Shown here: positions 31,402 to 40,074 of the stretch, piece after piece
Position numbering within the stretch: the first letter of the stretch is position 1
How the letters are laid out: each line of letters begins with the position of its first letter
Assembly: GCF_963677685.1 (NCBI RefSeq)
Contig: NZ_OY782186.1
Location: 1,054,001-1,118,000, forward strand
Source: an uncultured Bacteroides sp.
GTDB taxonomy: Bacteria; Bacteroidota; Bacteroidia; Bacteroidales; Bacteroidaceae
Direction of reading: 5' to 3'
DNA length: 64,000 nucleotides
Translations under genes and position numbers: made by a program
The notes under the pieces: generated by a model
Seen by the model: only the letters and a program-made list of their open reading frames with translations
Told to the model about the DNA's origin: nothing
The model's database searches: none

Positions 31402-31773
31402 TCATATTTCATCATTTTTTTGAGATAGAAGGGTGCTTGGAATATTTTCTTTCTCCATTTGTTTGGTCCCCCATTCTTTTAAATACTTAATAAATGGAAT
31501 AAGCTCATTGCCTACTTCTGTTAATGAGTACTCCACCTTGGGAGGTACTTCAAGATAAACTTTGCGATAAATGAGCCCGTCTTTCTCTAACTCTCGTAAA
31601 GTTTGCGTTAACATTTTAGTTGTAATATTAGTAATATGTCTTTTGAGCTCCCCAAAACGCAAAATTTTATGCATATATAAATACCATAATAAACGGCCTT
31701 TATATTTTCCACCTATTCTTTTAAATGCATAATCCACTGCACAAACTGGCTCTATTGATTTTCTTTCGCTCAT
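31402..31773 (-). CDS. HxlR-family transcriptional regulator (first)
   Basis: A 123-residue winged-helix regulator of the HxlR/YodB/HypR family. It has the family Cys early (SIEPVCAVDYAFKRIGGKYK, Cys11), the recognition region RFGELKRHITNITTKMLTQ, the turn TLRELEKDGLI and the wing KVEYSLTEVG. In relatives the N-terminal Cys senses quinones, aldehydes or electrophiles. It diverges from the metallo-beta-lactamase-fold gene at 31884/31981, and the intergenic DNA holds a TACT-N7-AGTA palindrome 17 bases upstream of this start. Self-repression and control of the neighbour are therefore likely (inference). Confidence 0.9.
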   Translation of the reverse strand: MSERKSIEPVCAVDYAFKRIGGKYKGRLLWYLYMHKILRFGELKRHITNITTKMLTQTLRELEKDGLIYRKVYLEVPPKVEYSLTEVGNELIPFIKYLKEWGTKQMEKENIPSTLLSQKNDEI

Positions 31774-31789
31774 TTCTTTTATTGTAATA

Positions 31790-31804
31790 TACTGATAATC
31801 AGTA
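31790..31804. promoter_or_regulatory. TACT-N7-AGTA palindrome, probable HxlR operator
   Basis: TACTGATAATCAGTA is a perfect 15-base palindrome (odd centre) and matches the TACT-N7-AGTA site known for the YodB/HypR branch of HxlR regulators. It lies between the divergent HxlR and hydrolase genes. Confidence 0.6.
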
Positions 31805-31845
31805 ATAGTCTCTTTTTAGTTGCTAAGATACAAAAAAGTAGGTAC

Positions 31846-31876
31846 TTGATAAAATCGTGTCAATGTACTAACTTTG
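31846..31876 (+). promoter_or_regulatory. Promoter for the metallo-beta-lactamase-fold gene
   Basis: TTG (31846-31848), a 20-base spacer and TAACTTTG (31869-31876) fit the Bacteroides promoter. The start of transcription would fall at or just before ATG 31884, so the Tat-peptide frame would be almost leaderless. Confidence 0.55.
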
Positions 31877-31883
31877 AAAAAAA

Positions 31884-31991
31884 ATGAAACGAAGAACTGC
31901 CATAAAATTGGGTGCCTTGCTAAGTGGAGCTTTAACAGTTCCAACTTTGATGAGTAATATTGTTCCTAAAATAGAGACTAATGAAAAATAA
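31884..31991 (+). pseudogene. Tat-type signal peptide, out of frame with the hydrolase that follows
   Basis: The 35-residue frame starts MKRRTAIKLGALLSGAL and continues through a hydrophobic stretch, a twin-arginine-like signal peptide, then stops at 31989-31991 within an A-rich run. The hydrolase frame begins at ATG 31981, one frame away. Removing a single base in the A run would join the two into one exported protein. A one-base frameshift in a formerly secreted enzyme is the simplest reading; a sequencing error or a translationally coupled leader are alternatives. Confidence 0.6.
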
Positions 31992-32886
31992 AAAACAGCC
32001 AATTTGTGGCTATCTTAAGATTAATTTGGGTAAATTTGAATTTTATATTTTTTCTGACGGACACTTGCCCTTGGAAAACGGGCAACCTACCTTCGCTCCC
32101 CAAGTTGACCCTACCACTTTTTCTTCCGAGTTGCAGAAACTGCATCTTGGCAACAAAGGGGTTGATTTGGCTATTAATGTGATGGTTATCAAAACAAGCG
32201 ATAAAGTTATATTGATAGACTCTGGCATGGGAAATCATTTTGGAGAAACTAATGGATGGCTAGTCCAAAACCTGCAAGCTGCTGAAATCACCCCCCATAG
32301 CGTAACGGATGTTTTGATTACGCATGCCCACAGAGATCATATTGGTGGACTTGTTACCCCAAATAATGCAATTGTATATCCGAATGCACAATATCATATA
32401 TCAAAAGCAGAATACGAATTTTGGATGTCGAAAAATCCTGATTTTTCAAAAAGTAAGCTAGCTGATGATCAAAGAAAAGGGACTATAGCTTTCACCAAGA
32501 AGATTTTAGATATAGTGAAAGAAAAAGTTAATTTATTTACTCCTGGCGATACTTTGTTTTCTTTTATAAACACAGAGTTGGCAGAAGGTCATACGCCTGG
32601 TCATACTATTTTCACTATTTCCTCCGAAGGGAAATCAATCACAAACTTGGTAGATGTATTCCATTCTCCTCTGATGATTACCAACCCTGAATGGGGTGTA
32701 AAGTTTGACATTGATTTTGAACAAGGTATTAGCACGCGAATTAAAATTTTGGAAGACTGTTATACCAACAAACGATTGGTTATGGCTCCTCATTTACCTT
32801 GGCCGGGATTAGGCTATATTGACAAAAATATAAAATGTTTTTGGACTCCGTTGCATTATTTTACACCAACTGAAATTAAATTGTAA
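31981..32886 (+). CDS. Metallo-beta-lactamase-fold hydrolase
   Basis: A 301-residue MBL-fold enzyme with the zinc motif HAHRDH at residues 115-120, the strand VILIDSGMGNHFGE before it (about 76-89) and a further His in EGHTPGHT (about 204). These give a dinuclear metal site of the lactonase/hydrolase type; the substrate is unknown. Relatives carry an N-terminal Tat signal, here encoded separately and one frame off (31884-31991), so the protein made from ATG 31981 would stay in the cytoplasm. It diverges from an HxlR regulator with an electrophile-sensor-type Cys, suggesting a detoxification role (inference). A fragment of the UvrA-like gene follows directly. Confidence 0.85.
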   Translation: MKNKKQPICGYLKINLGKFEFYIFSDGHLPLENGQPTFAPQVDPTTFSSELQKLHLGNKGVDLAINVMVIKTSDKVILIDSGMGNHFGETNGWLVQNLQAAEITPHSVTDVLITHAHRDHIGGLVTPNNAIVYPNAQYHISKAEYEFWMSKNPDFSKSKLADDQRKGTIAFTKKILDIVKEKVNLFTPGDTLFSFINTELAEGHTPGHTIFTISSEGKSITNLVDVFHSPLMITNPEWGVKFDIDFEQGISTRIKILEDCYTNKRLVMAPHLPWPGLGYIDKNIKCFWTPLHYFTPTEIKL

Positions 32887-32901
32887 AGCATTAAGTATAT
32901 A

Positions 32902-33018
32902 CTTAACAGAGATGTTTTTAAGATTATTCTCCCTTGCTCTTTTAATTATAATCTCATTTTTGCTCGTCGTATGTTTTATCTTTTTTGCAAAATTAGAGGT
33001 TACTAATAACTTGAACAA
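32902..33018 (-). pseudogene. 5' fragment of a UvrA-like gene, duplicate
   Basis: The minus strand reads SNFAKKIKHTTSKNEIIIKR then ARENNLKNISVK before it diverges, nearly the same as the start of the intact UvrA-like protein (NFAKRIKHKMSKNDIIIKG then ARENNLKNISVK). The start ATG of the intact gene is ACG here. The promoter boxes (32988-33018, 20-base spacing) and about 60 further bases are also shared. Only some 40 codons remain, so the copy is dead. Confidence 0.85.
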
Positions 33019-33110
33019 TAAGGGATAAAGCTTTCATGCAGTGATAAAAATGTCTCTATCTAACTGATAATTGATTATCTTTGTAGTGGATAGGAAAAGG
33101 AGGCATTTTT

Positions 33111-33467
33111 ATGTATGTAAAGAAAAAACCACTAGATTATTCAGATTGTTCAGTGAGGCTTGCGATTGATATCTTGTCGACAAGCTGGAATGCATGGCTG
33201 ATATTAGAAATAAATAAAGGTGTTGTAAGACCATGCGATCTACAACGCAGTATAAGTATTGCCCCGAAACGTGTGTTGACAAAGCAATTGGGAGAACTTG
33301 AAAAAATGGGTGTCTTGCAAAAGAAGGTATATCCCGTGCTTCCATTAAAAGTAGAATACTCCTTGACAGAAGCGGGAAGAGCATTAATTCCTATCATTAA
33401 CCAACTGGAGCAGTGGGGAGATAAATATAAAACTACTATTTTGAAAGAGAGAGAAACTAATTACTAG
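33111..33467 (+). CDS. HxlR-family transcriptional regulator (second)
   Basis: A 118-residue winged-helix regulator: Cys13 in SDCSVRLAIDIL, the DNA-contacting region RPCDLQRSISIAPKRVLTKQ, then LGELEKMGVLQKK and the wing LKVEYSLTEAG. It has a good ribosome-binding site (AGGAGG, 33099-33104) and a TATCTTTG -7 box at 33076-33083. It diverges from the dead UvrA-like fragment, so its original partner is probably the UvrA-like gene now at 28831-31086. Parts of this gene recur at 31219-31303 and 52553-52652. Confidence 0.9.
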   Translation: MYVKKKPLDYSDCSVRLAIDILSTSWNAWLILEINKGVVRPCDLQRSISIAPKRVLTKQLGELEKMGVLQKKVYPVLPLKVEYSLTEAGRALIPIINQLEQWGDKYKTTILKERETNY

Positions 33468-33543
33468 TTTTTGTACCGAGTGTAAGTATATCTATTGATA
33501 ATATAAATCGTTTTGTTCATTTTATAATGTTATTCGTGTATTG

Positions 33544-34467
33544 CTAATCACTGGGCATTGATCCAATATGTTTTATCAGGAATTTGCTCACTCTGTTTAC
33601 GAAATTATCAAAATCTATCATAATTGGGTCTTCTTTTCCTCCGTGAGCTGCATTTTTTACTATCATCAATTCTCTTGGTACTTCTGATGGCAGTAAATCC
33701 AAAACTTTGCGACTCATCCATACTGGAGTACGAATATCATTTTCTCCATTTATCAAAAAGATGGGCTTTTTGAACTTTGAGGCTATGTAAACTGGCATTT
33801 TTTTCACGGGGAAATCGCTTGGAATTATTAGTTGATTCTTTGTTTTATTGCGTACTTTCATGACTAAAGGAATGAAATCGTCAAACGTAGTGGCCAAAGA
33901 TCGTCCAATAAATGCAGATACGTGTTCATTTTCATAAGCAGTTATCATTGATAAATAGGCTCCTGTAGACCATCCCATGATGGCAATAGCATTTGTTTGT
34001 ACTTCTGGTTGTTGTGCTACTGCATTGATAACAGCATTATAATCAGTAAGCATTTCTGTGTAACAGAGATAATTTTTGTTCATTACGAAAGCACTACTTG
34101 TCCCAAATCCTCTCCAATCAAATGTTGCGACATTGAATCCCATATTAGTCCATGCTTCTGCTAAATATAGCTGAAAGTAGGACATATTTCCAGCGTCTCC
34201 ATTGCAAATTATGATTGTTGGGCGTTTTTTGTTGTCAAGTGTCTTATACTCTCTTTTACTTTTATTAAGCGCAAGCTCTGAATCAGATAAACTCTTTTGA
34301 GCTGGAAAAAACCATGTTGTAATACGATATCCATCTTTGGTTTTGACATTTATTTCTTTATACATCAAACCAAGTTCTTCTGGTTTTCGGATATATACCG
34401 TATTAGGAATGATAGCAGAAACGCTTTGAACTATTGATATGAAACTGATTAGTATGAGTGTTCTCAT
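33544..34467 (-). CDS. Exported alpha/beta hydrolase
   Basis: A 307-residue serine hydrolase from ATG 34467, starting with a signal peptide (LILISFISIVQSVSA). The fold is shown by the oxyanion strand IIICNGDAGN (about 85-94), the nucleophile elbow MGWSTGAY with Ser167, an Asp in INGENDIRTPVW and the His in NAAHGGKED. The longer frame from 34527 would add 20 residues before the signal peptide. The -7 box TATATTTG (about 34491-34484, minus strand) lies inside that extension, which favours 34467. Esterase or peptidase activity in the periplasm is likely; the substrate is unknown. Confidence 0.85.
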   Translation of the reverse strand: MRTLILISFISIVQSVSAIIPNTVYIRKPEELGLMYKEINVKTKDGYRITTWFFPAQKSLSDSELALNKSKREYKTLDNKKRPTIIICNGDAGNMSYFQLYLAEAWTNMGFNVATFDWRGFGTSSAFVMNKNYLCYTEMLTDYNAVINAVAQQPEVQTNAIAIMGWSTGAYLSMITAYENEHVSAFIGRSLATTFDDFIPLVMKVRNKTKNQLIIPSDFPVKKMPVYIASKFKKPIFLINGENDIRTPVWMSRKVLDLLPSEVPRELMIVKNAAHGGKEDPIMIDFDNFVNRVSKFLIKHIGSMPSD

Positions 34468-34509
34468 GATAATTTTTATAAAAAACAAATATAGCAAAAG
34501 ATGAAACGA

Positions 34510-34539
34510 GAGACTCTTAAATAACAAGAGTCTCCGTTT
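34510..34539. terminator. Hairpin with T run between two minus-strand genes
   Basis: GAGACTCTT (34510-34518) pairs with AAGAGTCTC (34526-34534). The T run is on the plus strand side; on the minus strand a weaker T-rich tail follows. It probably ends the transcript of the small secreted protein gene that follows at higher coordinates. Confidence 0.5.
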
Positions 34540-34572
34540 TTATATTTTAAGGATCAATAATAGAAAGCATTT

Positions 34573-34980
34573 TTACCAGGGGATGAAATTGAATACCCTT
34601 GTGCTTGGAGTGCTGGGGTCTTCTGAGAAAGAACTTAGTCCTGTAACGGTGACAGTGCATGGATGATCACCTACATAAACCAGTTCCGCAGCGCCATATA
34701 AATTATTATCATCTGCGTGGCTTGTACCAAAAGAATAGAGTTGTATGTCGCAACCCTGAATACTCCAAAGTAACATCTCCTTAGCTGTTTGTCCTTCGTA
34801 GCCGTCTCCCATATCCCTTGGAAGTCTCCATTTTAGACGAATAGTTCTCTTAGTGGATTGTATGTACTCAAACGCGTGGTTAAGCAGATTTACGGTATAA
34901 TTCGGAGTTTGAGCATAAGATAAGCTTGGCATTGCGAACAATGTAGCTAAAACAATAAATATTAATGTAACTTTTTTCAT
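34573..34980 (-). CDS. Small secreted protein of unknown function
   Basis: A 135-residue protein with a clear signal peptide (LATLFAMPSLSYAQ). The mature part is short, aromatic-rich and without a motif I recognise. It has two Cys (QGCDIQ and HPCTVT) that could form a disulfide in the periplasm. It is on the same strand as the alpha/beta hydrolase downstream, separated by a hairpin at 34510-34539. It looks like a genuine gene from its signal peptide, but the function is not assignable. Confidence 0.6.
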   Translation of the reverse strand: MKKVTLIFIVLATLFAMPSLSYAQTPNYTVNLLNHAFEYIQSTKRTIRLKWRLPRDMGDGYEGQTAKEMLLWSIQGCDIQLYSFGTSHADDNNLYGAAELVYVGDHPCTVTVTGLSSFSEDPSTPSTRVFNFIPW

Positions 34981-35359
34981 GATGATAATTATATTATAAG
35001 GTTAATAAATATTATCAAATATAGATATTATAATATTATATGCAGTATGTTTATATAATTATTTATCTCTCTTACGTGTTGATTTATATTATTTTAAAAC
35101 AACGCATAATTGTGGTGAACTTTTTTAACGCTATTTTATCTGTCTTATTTTACGTTTATCTTACTTTTGCAAAAATCTATTTAGGATAAGACTTTTGTAA
35201 TTTCTGATATTTATCAAACAAGATCATTATTACATACGATTGATGAATTGCTGAGAATTTATGCTAAATCGTTTAACAACTAGAGAAATAGGGACTATAC
35301 AATTCATGGCATAGGGACTCTTGAAAAGGTTGAAGTCTAATAAATATAAATAATATCTT
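34981..35359. other. AT-rich intergenic region with a plus-strand promoter box
   Basis: The gap separates divergent genes. TACTTTTG at 35162-35169 fits the Bacteroides -7 box and would give the S41 peptidase gene a leader of about 180 bases. I see no open frame or strong hairpin. Confidence 0.4.
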
Positions 35360-37603
35360 ATGAAACACGCATTGATTGTTCTTTTTGTATTCATTTCTTC
35401 TACTCTTTTTGCTCAACACCCAAAAGAGGATTCTACCTTGTTTTTTGATAATGCTTTGCTAAATAATGTTCCAGTATTAAACTATTTGAATGGTTGGTAT
35501 ATAACACAAGGTGAATCTTTCGTTGATTCCACTACTACCTATAATGGTCATAAATCTTTGTGCCTATTATCATCTACTCCTTCTTCCTCGCAGCTTTTTG
35601 CAGGCTATTATATTCGGCTTGATGATATCGAGGCAGACTCTATTTCTTTTTCTTGTAAATACAAAATAGCTCCTGAGAATAAAACAAGATTGTATATAGA
35701 TGTTCAACAACATTATAATAATCCAACTAATTTAAAACATGATGCGCCACTTCCACAAATGGTAAATGACGGATCAACAAATGTGCAAGAGTGGCAGGAA
35801 TTTTCAATTAAAGAAGTGATTAAGCCGAATGTGAATGCTATTTTTTTGTCTGTTCTTACTTCGGGAGGGGATAGCAAGATCTGGCTTAATGATTGCAAGG
35901 TATATTTTAATAATAAACCTTTAGGAGATTTTGTGAATGTGAAATATAAAGCGGATGCGGATAGGGAGTTCGATAAGGCGTCTGGGATCAGTTTGCCTTC
36001 TCTGACGCCTATAATGATAGATAATTTGGAAATTTTGGGAAAAGTTTGGGGCTTTTTGAAATATTATCATCCGAAAGTTGCGAAAGGAAACTACAACTGG
36101 GACTATGAATTGTTTAGGACGCTTCCTTCGATTGCAAATGCAAAGGATAAAAAAGAAAGAAATAGACTTCTGAATCAATGGATTGATCGATACGGACCTA
36201 TAAATGAAACGAAAGATTATAGTATTACTGATCCGTCTATGTATTCACATTTAATTAATCTGGATTGGCTTAATGACAGAGGAGTGTTTGATGATAAATT
36301 AGTGGCAAAATTCAAACGTATACGAAGTGCTAAACGTGGTAACACACATTATTATATACAAGGATATATTTCTCGTACAGACTCAACTAAATGCCGTGAA
36401 CCCCAATATTTAGATATTTCTTGGGAAGATCAAGGATTTCGCCTATTGACTTTATTCAAGTTTTGGAATGAGATGGAATATAATTTTCCATTTGTTGACA
36501 TAACAGATCGACCTTGGAATTCACTCCTAAAAGAATTTATTCCTCGTTTTGCAGAGCTGAGGAGTAAAAAAGATTATGAACGTCTTTTACTCGAATTGTT
36601 CGCATGCACCAATGATTCTCATGCATATTTTATTTCATCTTCTAATTTATTTACTAACCCTGGGGTGAGCTATGCTGCTTTGCCAATTCAATTGGGCTAT
36701 ACATTTGATCATGAAGTAGTCGTCAAAAACTCCTTAGTTGATGAATTAAAAAGAGGTGATATTATTCTAAAGATTGATAACAAAGGCATTGACTCTATAT
36801 TTCAAACGAACATTCCGTATATAAGGGCATCCATTCCTTCAACCATGATTTATACGATTCTTAGGCAGTTATTTGTGACAACGAATTCGGAAATTATGGT
36901 CACTTATATGCGTTGTGGTGAAGAAAAAACGATAGTAATTAATGCAACTCCATACAAAGGGAAACAGCCATCAACTCCTTTGCTTGATAATAATTATATA
37001 GAAGACTATAAGCTTGGGTTTAAAAATATCGCATATGTCAATATGAACACAATGCAGGATGATAGTATTGCGGACTTTATTGCAAAGAATCGATCGGCAA
37101 GAGGTGTGATTATTGATATGAGATATCATTTGGGGCAACGATTTAGAGTGAATGACGCTTTAATAAAATGGCTTCTTCCCAAAAAGCTTGTTTATCTTTG
37201 GGCATCTGTTAATGACAAGTCGAACCCTGGTAATTATATTCGTAATGATAAGGTGCTTACAGGGACGGATAATTCGAACCACTTTACTGGAAAAGTCGCC
37301 ATTCTTGTAAATTATGCAGTTATGAGTGTTGGAGAAGTACGATCTATGATATACCGAAATGCAGTCCATAGCAAAATAATAGGAACCACAACTACCGGAG
37401 CGGTAGGTCCTTGTGGGCGATTTAATTTACCTATGGGCATTAGCTTTTTATATTCAGCTAATGGTTTGTATTATCCTAATTGGGAAGCATTTCAGAGAAG
37501 AGGGGTGAAAATTGATATTCCGATAAAAGAAACCTTGGAAGACATTCGTGATGGTAAGGATGTGTGGATGGAAGAAGCTATTCGATATATTACGAATGAT
37601 TAG
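35360..37603 (+). CDS. S41-family C-terminal-processing-type peptidase, exported
   Basis: A 747-residue exported protein (signal peptide FISSTLFAQ). The N-terminal part (about 20-190) is a beta-rich, galactose-binding-like domain. The middle is helical (about 215-450), followed by a PDZ-like segment (about 470-540, RGDIILKIDNKGID) and the S41 tail-specific protease core (about 560-740). The core has YVNMNTMQDD, RGVIIDMR, then AVMSVGEVRSMIYR, where Ser is the expected nucleophile, and IIGTTTTGAVGPCG. Such large Bacteroidetes S41 proteins act in the envelope; the substrate is unknown. The stop codon itself starts the terminator stem. Confidence 0.85.
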   Translation: MKHALIVLFVFISSTLFAQHPKEDSTLFFDNALLNNVPVLNYLNGWYITQGESFVDSTTTYNGHKSLCLLSSTPSSSQLFAGYYIRLDDIEADSISFSCKYKIAPENKTRLYIDVQQHYNNPTNLKHDAPLPQMVNDGSTNVQEWQEFSIKEVIKPNVNAIFLSVLTSGGDSKIWLNDCKVYFNNKPLGDFVNVKYKADADREFDKASGISLPSLTPIMIDNLEILGKVWGFLKYYHPKVAKGNYNWDYELFRTLPSIANAKDKKERNRLLNQWIDRYGPINETKDYSITDPSMYSHLINLDWLNDRGVFDDKLVAKFKRIRSAKRGNTHYYIQGYISRTDSTKCREPQYLDISWEDQGFRLLTLFKFWNEMEYNFPFVDITDRPWNSLLKEFIPRFAELRSKKDYERLLLELFACTNDSHAYFISSSNLFTNPGVSYAALPIQLGYTFDHEVVVKNSLVDELKRGDIILKIDNKGIDSIFQTNIPYIRASIPSTMIYTILRQLFVTTNSEIMVTYMRCGEEKTIVINATPYKGKQPSTPLLDNNYIEDYKLGFKNIAYVNMNTMQDDSIADFIAKNRSARGVIIDMRYHLGQRFRVNDALIKWLLPKKLVYLWASVNDKSNPGNYIRNDKVLTGTDNSNHFTGKVAILVNYAVMSVGEVRSMIYRNAVHSKIIGTTTTGAVGPCGRFNLPMGISFLYSANGLYYPNWEAFQRRGVKIDIPIKETLEDIRDGKDVWMEEAIRYITND

Positions 37604-37649
37604 TGCAAGATACAAGAATCTATTATAGATGAACTTGTACCTTGCACTA
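37601..37649 (+). terminator. Long hairpin beginning in the S41 stop codon
   Basis: TAGTGCAAGATACAAG (37601-37616) pairs with CTTGTACCTTGCACTA (37634-37649), a 16-bp stem with one G-U pair. The stop codon TAG is the base of the stem. T-rich sequence follows. It separates the convergent S41 and GH3 genes. Confidence 0.7.
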
Positions 37650-37721
37650 AACTTTTAAAATAAGCAATCTCTTTTTGCTCTACTCTTAGAGCGGTTTGCT
37701 AGAATGAAAGAGACGCTTGTT

Positions 37722-40046
37722 TTATCTGTTGGGAGTTTCCCATTTATGCGTTTTGCTACATGTAATATTTAATGTTTGATTGCCGCTCTGTATTCGGAAA
37801 TCTCCTTGCTCTAGTATCCATTTACCATCGGCACCAACAAATGCTAGGTCGCTTCCTTTAATGGATAATGTAACGGTCTTGGTTTCTCCTGGCTGCAATT
37901 CTACTTTCTTGAAAGCTCTCAATCTTCGGCCTTCAGGAGTTAATGATGCTACTAAATCACTACTGAAAAGCATGACGACTTCTTTTCCGACACGTGCTCC
38001 ATTATTGGTGACATCTACTGAAAAATGTAATTCATCATTTGCGGTAAATGAAGTACTATTTACGCGGAAATTATTGTATTCGAAATTAGTGTAGCTGAGG
38101 CCATAGCCAAAAGGCCATTGTACAGAAATAACAGCATCATAATCATAGGCTCCTTCCATTTTGTCCATTTCCTCGCTTACTCTGTAATCATATGTGGTAA
38201 GTTCTGCTTGGTTGCGTGGATATGTGTAAGGCATCTTAGCACTAGGATTTGCATCGCCGGCTAATATATTAGCCAATGCATCACCACCGTAATTTCCAGG
38301 AAGCAAAATGTTTATGACAGCATTAGCTAGAGGCTCAATGTCATTGATGATGCGCGGTCTGCCTTCATTTAGTATCAATATGATTGGTTTTCCTGTGGTA
38401 GCTAATGCTTTTACCAATTTGCTTTGATTAGCTGAGATAGAAAGATCGGAGAGATTTCCAGGTGTTTCACAATATGAGTTCTCACCAATACAAGCAATAA
38501 TAATGTCTACATTGCGCGCAGCATTAACGGCTTTTTCAATCTCAGGTTCATTTTCTTCTGTATATTTTCCTTCGGGTTTATAGGTCACTCCTTGTTCCAA
38601 AGAAACATTGTCAGAACCGAATTTATTGCATAATGCTTCGTAAATGGTATTGTATTTGCCTGCAAATCTATCAGTCAAATCTCCTTGCCATGTGTAGCTC
38701 CATCCACCATTTAGGCAACGCATAGAATTAGCGTTGGGACCCGTCACTAGAAGTTTCTTACCATGTGTAAGTGGTAGAATATTATCTTTGTTTTTTAGTA
38801 ATATCTCTGACTCTTCTGCTGTGCGAAGTGCTAGTTCAGCATGTTTACTACTGCCGAAGAGCGGATATTTTGCGGGTTGGGTATTAGGGCGTTCAAATAA
38901 TCCTAAGCGGAATTTTAATCTAAGAACTCGACGAACAGCATCATTGATACGACTCATTGGTACTTTGTTTTCTTGAACGAGTTCCTTTAGTAGCGTACAG
39001 AAGTTGAGGTCGTAAGGTTCCATAGCCATGTCTATTCCTGCGTTGATGGCTATTTGGATGGCTTCTTTCTTATTGGCTGCTATGTGTTCTCGTGTGTAGA
39101 GATTATTAATGTCAGCCCAATCAGTGATCAACATCCCATCCCATTGTAGGTCAGTCTTTAGCCATTTGGTGAGCAAATCATAGTTTGCATGAACGGGTAC
39201 TCCATTGATGGAACCACTATTGACCATGACGGTTAAGGCTCCGGCTTCCACACATTCCTTGAAAGGTGCAAAGCATTTTTCACGTAAATCGGAAATAGAG
39301 ATATAGGCGGGTGTACGATCTTTACCAGTGCGGGCCATGCTATAACCTAGATAATGCTTCACTGATGTTGCTATACGGTCGGCTGGAATATGATTTGGAT
39401 CATCGCCTTGGAAACCTCGAACGGCAGAACTACCCATAATTGAATTGACTAAACAGTCTTCTCCATAATTTTCCCAAACACGTGACCAGCGAGGATCGCG
39501 TGCCATGTCGACTGTAGGTGAATATGTCCACGGGCAGTCGCTAGCGCGGGTTTCGTAAGCTGTGACACGAGCTGATTCGTATGCCAATTGTGAATTAAAA
39601 GAAGCGCCAATATTGATGTTTTGTGGAAATAGAGTGCCACCTAATGTATAAGTTGTGCCATGATTCTGGTCTAATCCATAGATGCATGGGATACCTATTT
39701 CTTTCATGGACATAGCCTGTATCTGGCCGATAATCTCTTGCCATTTTTCTCTATTTTGTGCTACAGGACCTGGAGCGTTGAGAAAAGAACCTACTTTGAA
39801 TTCCCCAATGGCTTTTTGAAGTTTGGCATTATCAAGCTTAAATTCACCATTGACAAAATCTCCCAATACGTCAATAGCAAGTTCTGTCATTTGTCCAATT
39901 TTCTCATCAAGTGTCATTTTTGAAATGAGACTCTCTACCTTTTTCTCTATTAAGCTATCTTTTGCAATGGCAACAGTAGCTGCCTGCATAGAGCAGGCAG
40001 CTGTTGCAACCAATGCTAAAAAGAATATTGTTCTTTTAATAATCAT
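37722..40046 (-). CDS. GH3 beta-glucosidase (PUL 2)
   Basis: A 774-residue periplasmic GH3 enzyme that removes glucose from beta-gluco-oligosaccharides. After a signal peptide (TAACSMQA) come the catalytic barrel (about 35-380), with nucleophile Asp309 in LITDWADIN and substrate-binding KHYLGYS, the alpha/beta sandwich domain (about 420-620), and a fibronectin-III-like domain (about 670-760, [17 protein letters not shown]). Domain order and length match BglX-type enzymes. A Cys at the end of the signal region could make it a lipoprotein, but the box is imperfect. It is the last gene of the operon and ends the pathway by producing glucose. Confidence 0.92.
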   Translation of the reverse strand: MIIKRTIFFLALVATAACSMQAATVAIAKDSLIEKKVESLISKMTLDEKIGQMTELAIDVLGDFVNGEFKLDNAKLQKAIGEFKVGSFLNAPGPVAQNREKWQEIIGQIQAMSMKEIGIPCIYGLDQNHGTTYTLGGTLFPQNINIGASFNSQLAYESARVTAYETRASDCPWTYSPTVDMARDPRWSRVWENYGEDCLVNSIMGSSAVRGFQGDDPNHIPADRIATSVKHYLGYSMARTGKDRTPAYISISDLREKCFAPFKECVEAGALTVMVNSGSINGVPVHANYDLLTKWLKTDLQWDGMLITDWADINNLYTREHIAANKKEAIQIAINAGIDMAMEPYDLNFCTLLKELVQENKVPMSRINDAVRRVLRLKFRLGLFERPNTQPAKYPLFGSSKHAELALRTAEESEILLKNKDNILPLTHGKKLLVTGPNANSMRCLNGGWSYTWQGDLTDRFAGKYNTIYEALCNKFGSDNVSLEQGVTYKPEGKYTEENEPEIEKAVNAARNVDIIIACIGENSYCETPGNLSDLSISANQSKLVKALATTGKPIILILNEGRPRIINDIEPLANAVINILLPGNYGGDALANILAGDANPSAKMPYTYPRNQAELTTYDYRVSEEMDKMEGAYDYDAVISVQWPFGYGLSYTNFEYNNFRVNSTSFTANDELHFSVDVTNNGARVGKEVVMLFSSDLVASLTPEGRRLRAFKKVELQPGETKTVTLSIKGSDLAFVGADGKWILEQGDFRIQSGNQTLNITCSKTHKWETPNR

Positions 40047-40074
40047 AATGGTTATACTGTTGTTTTAGTAATTT

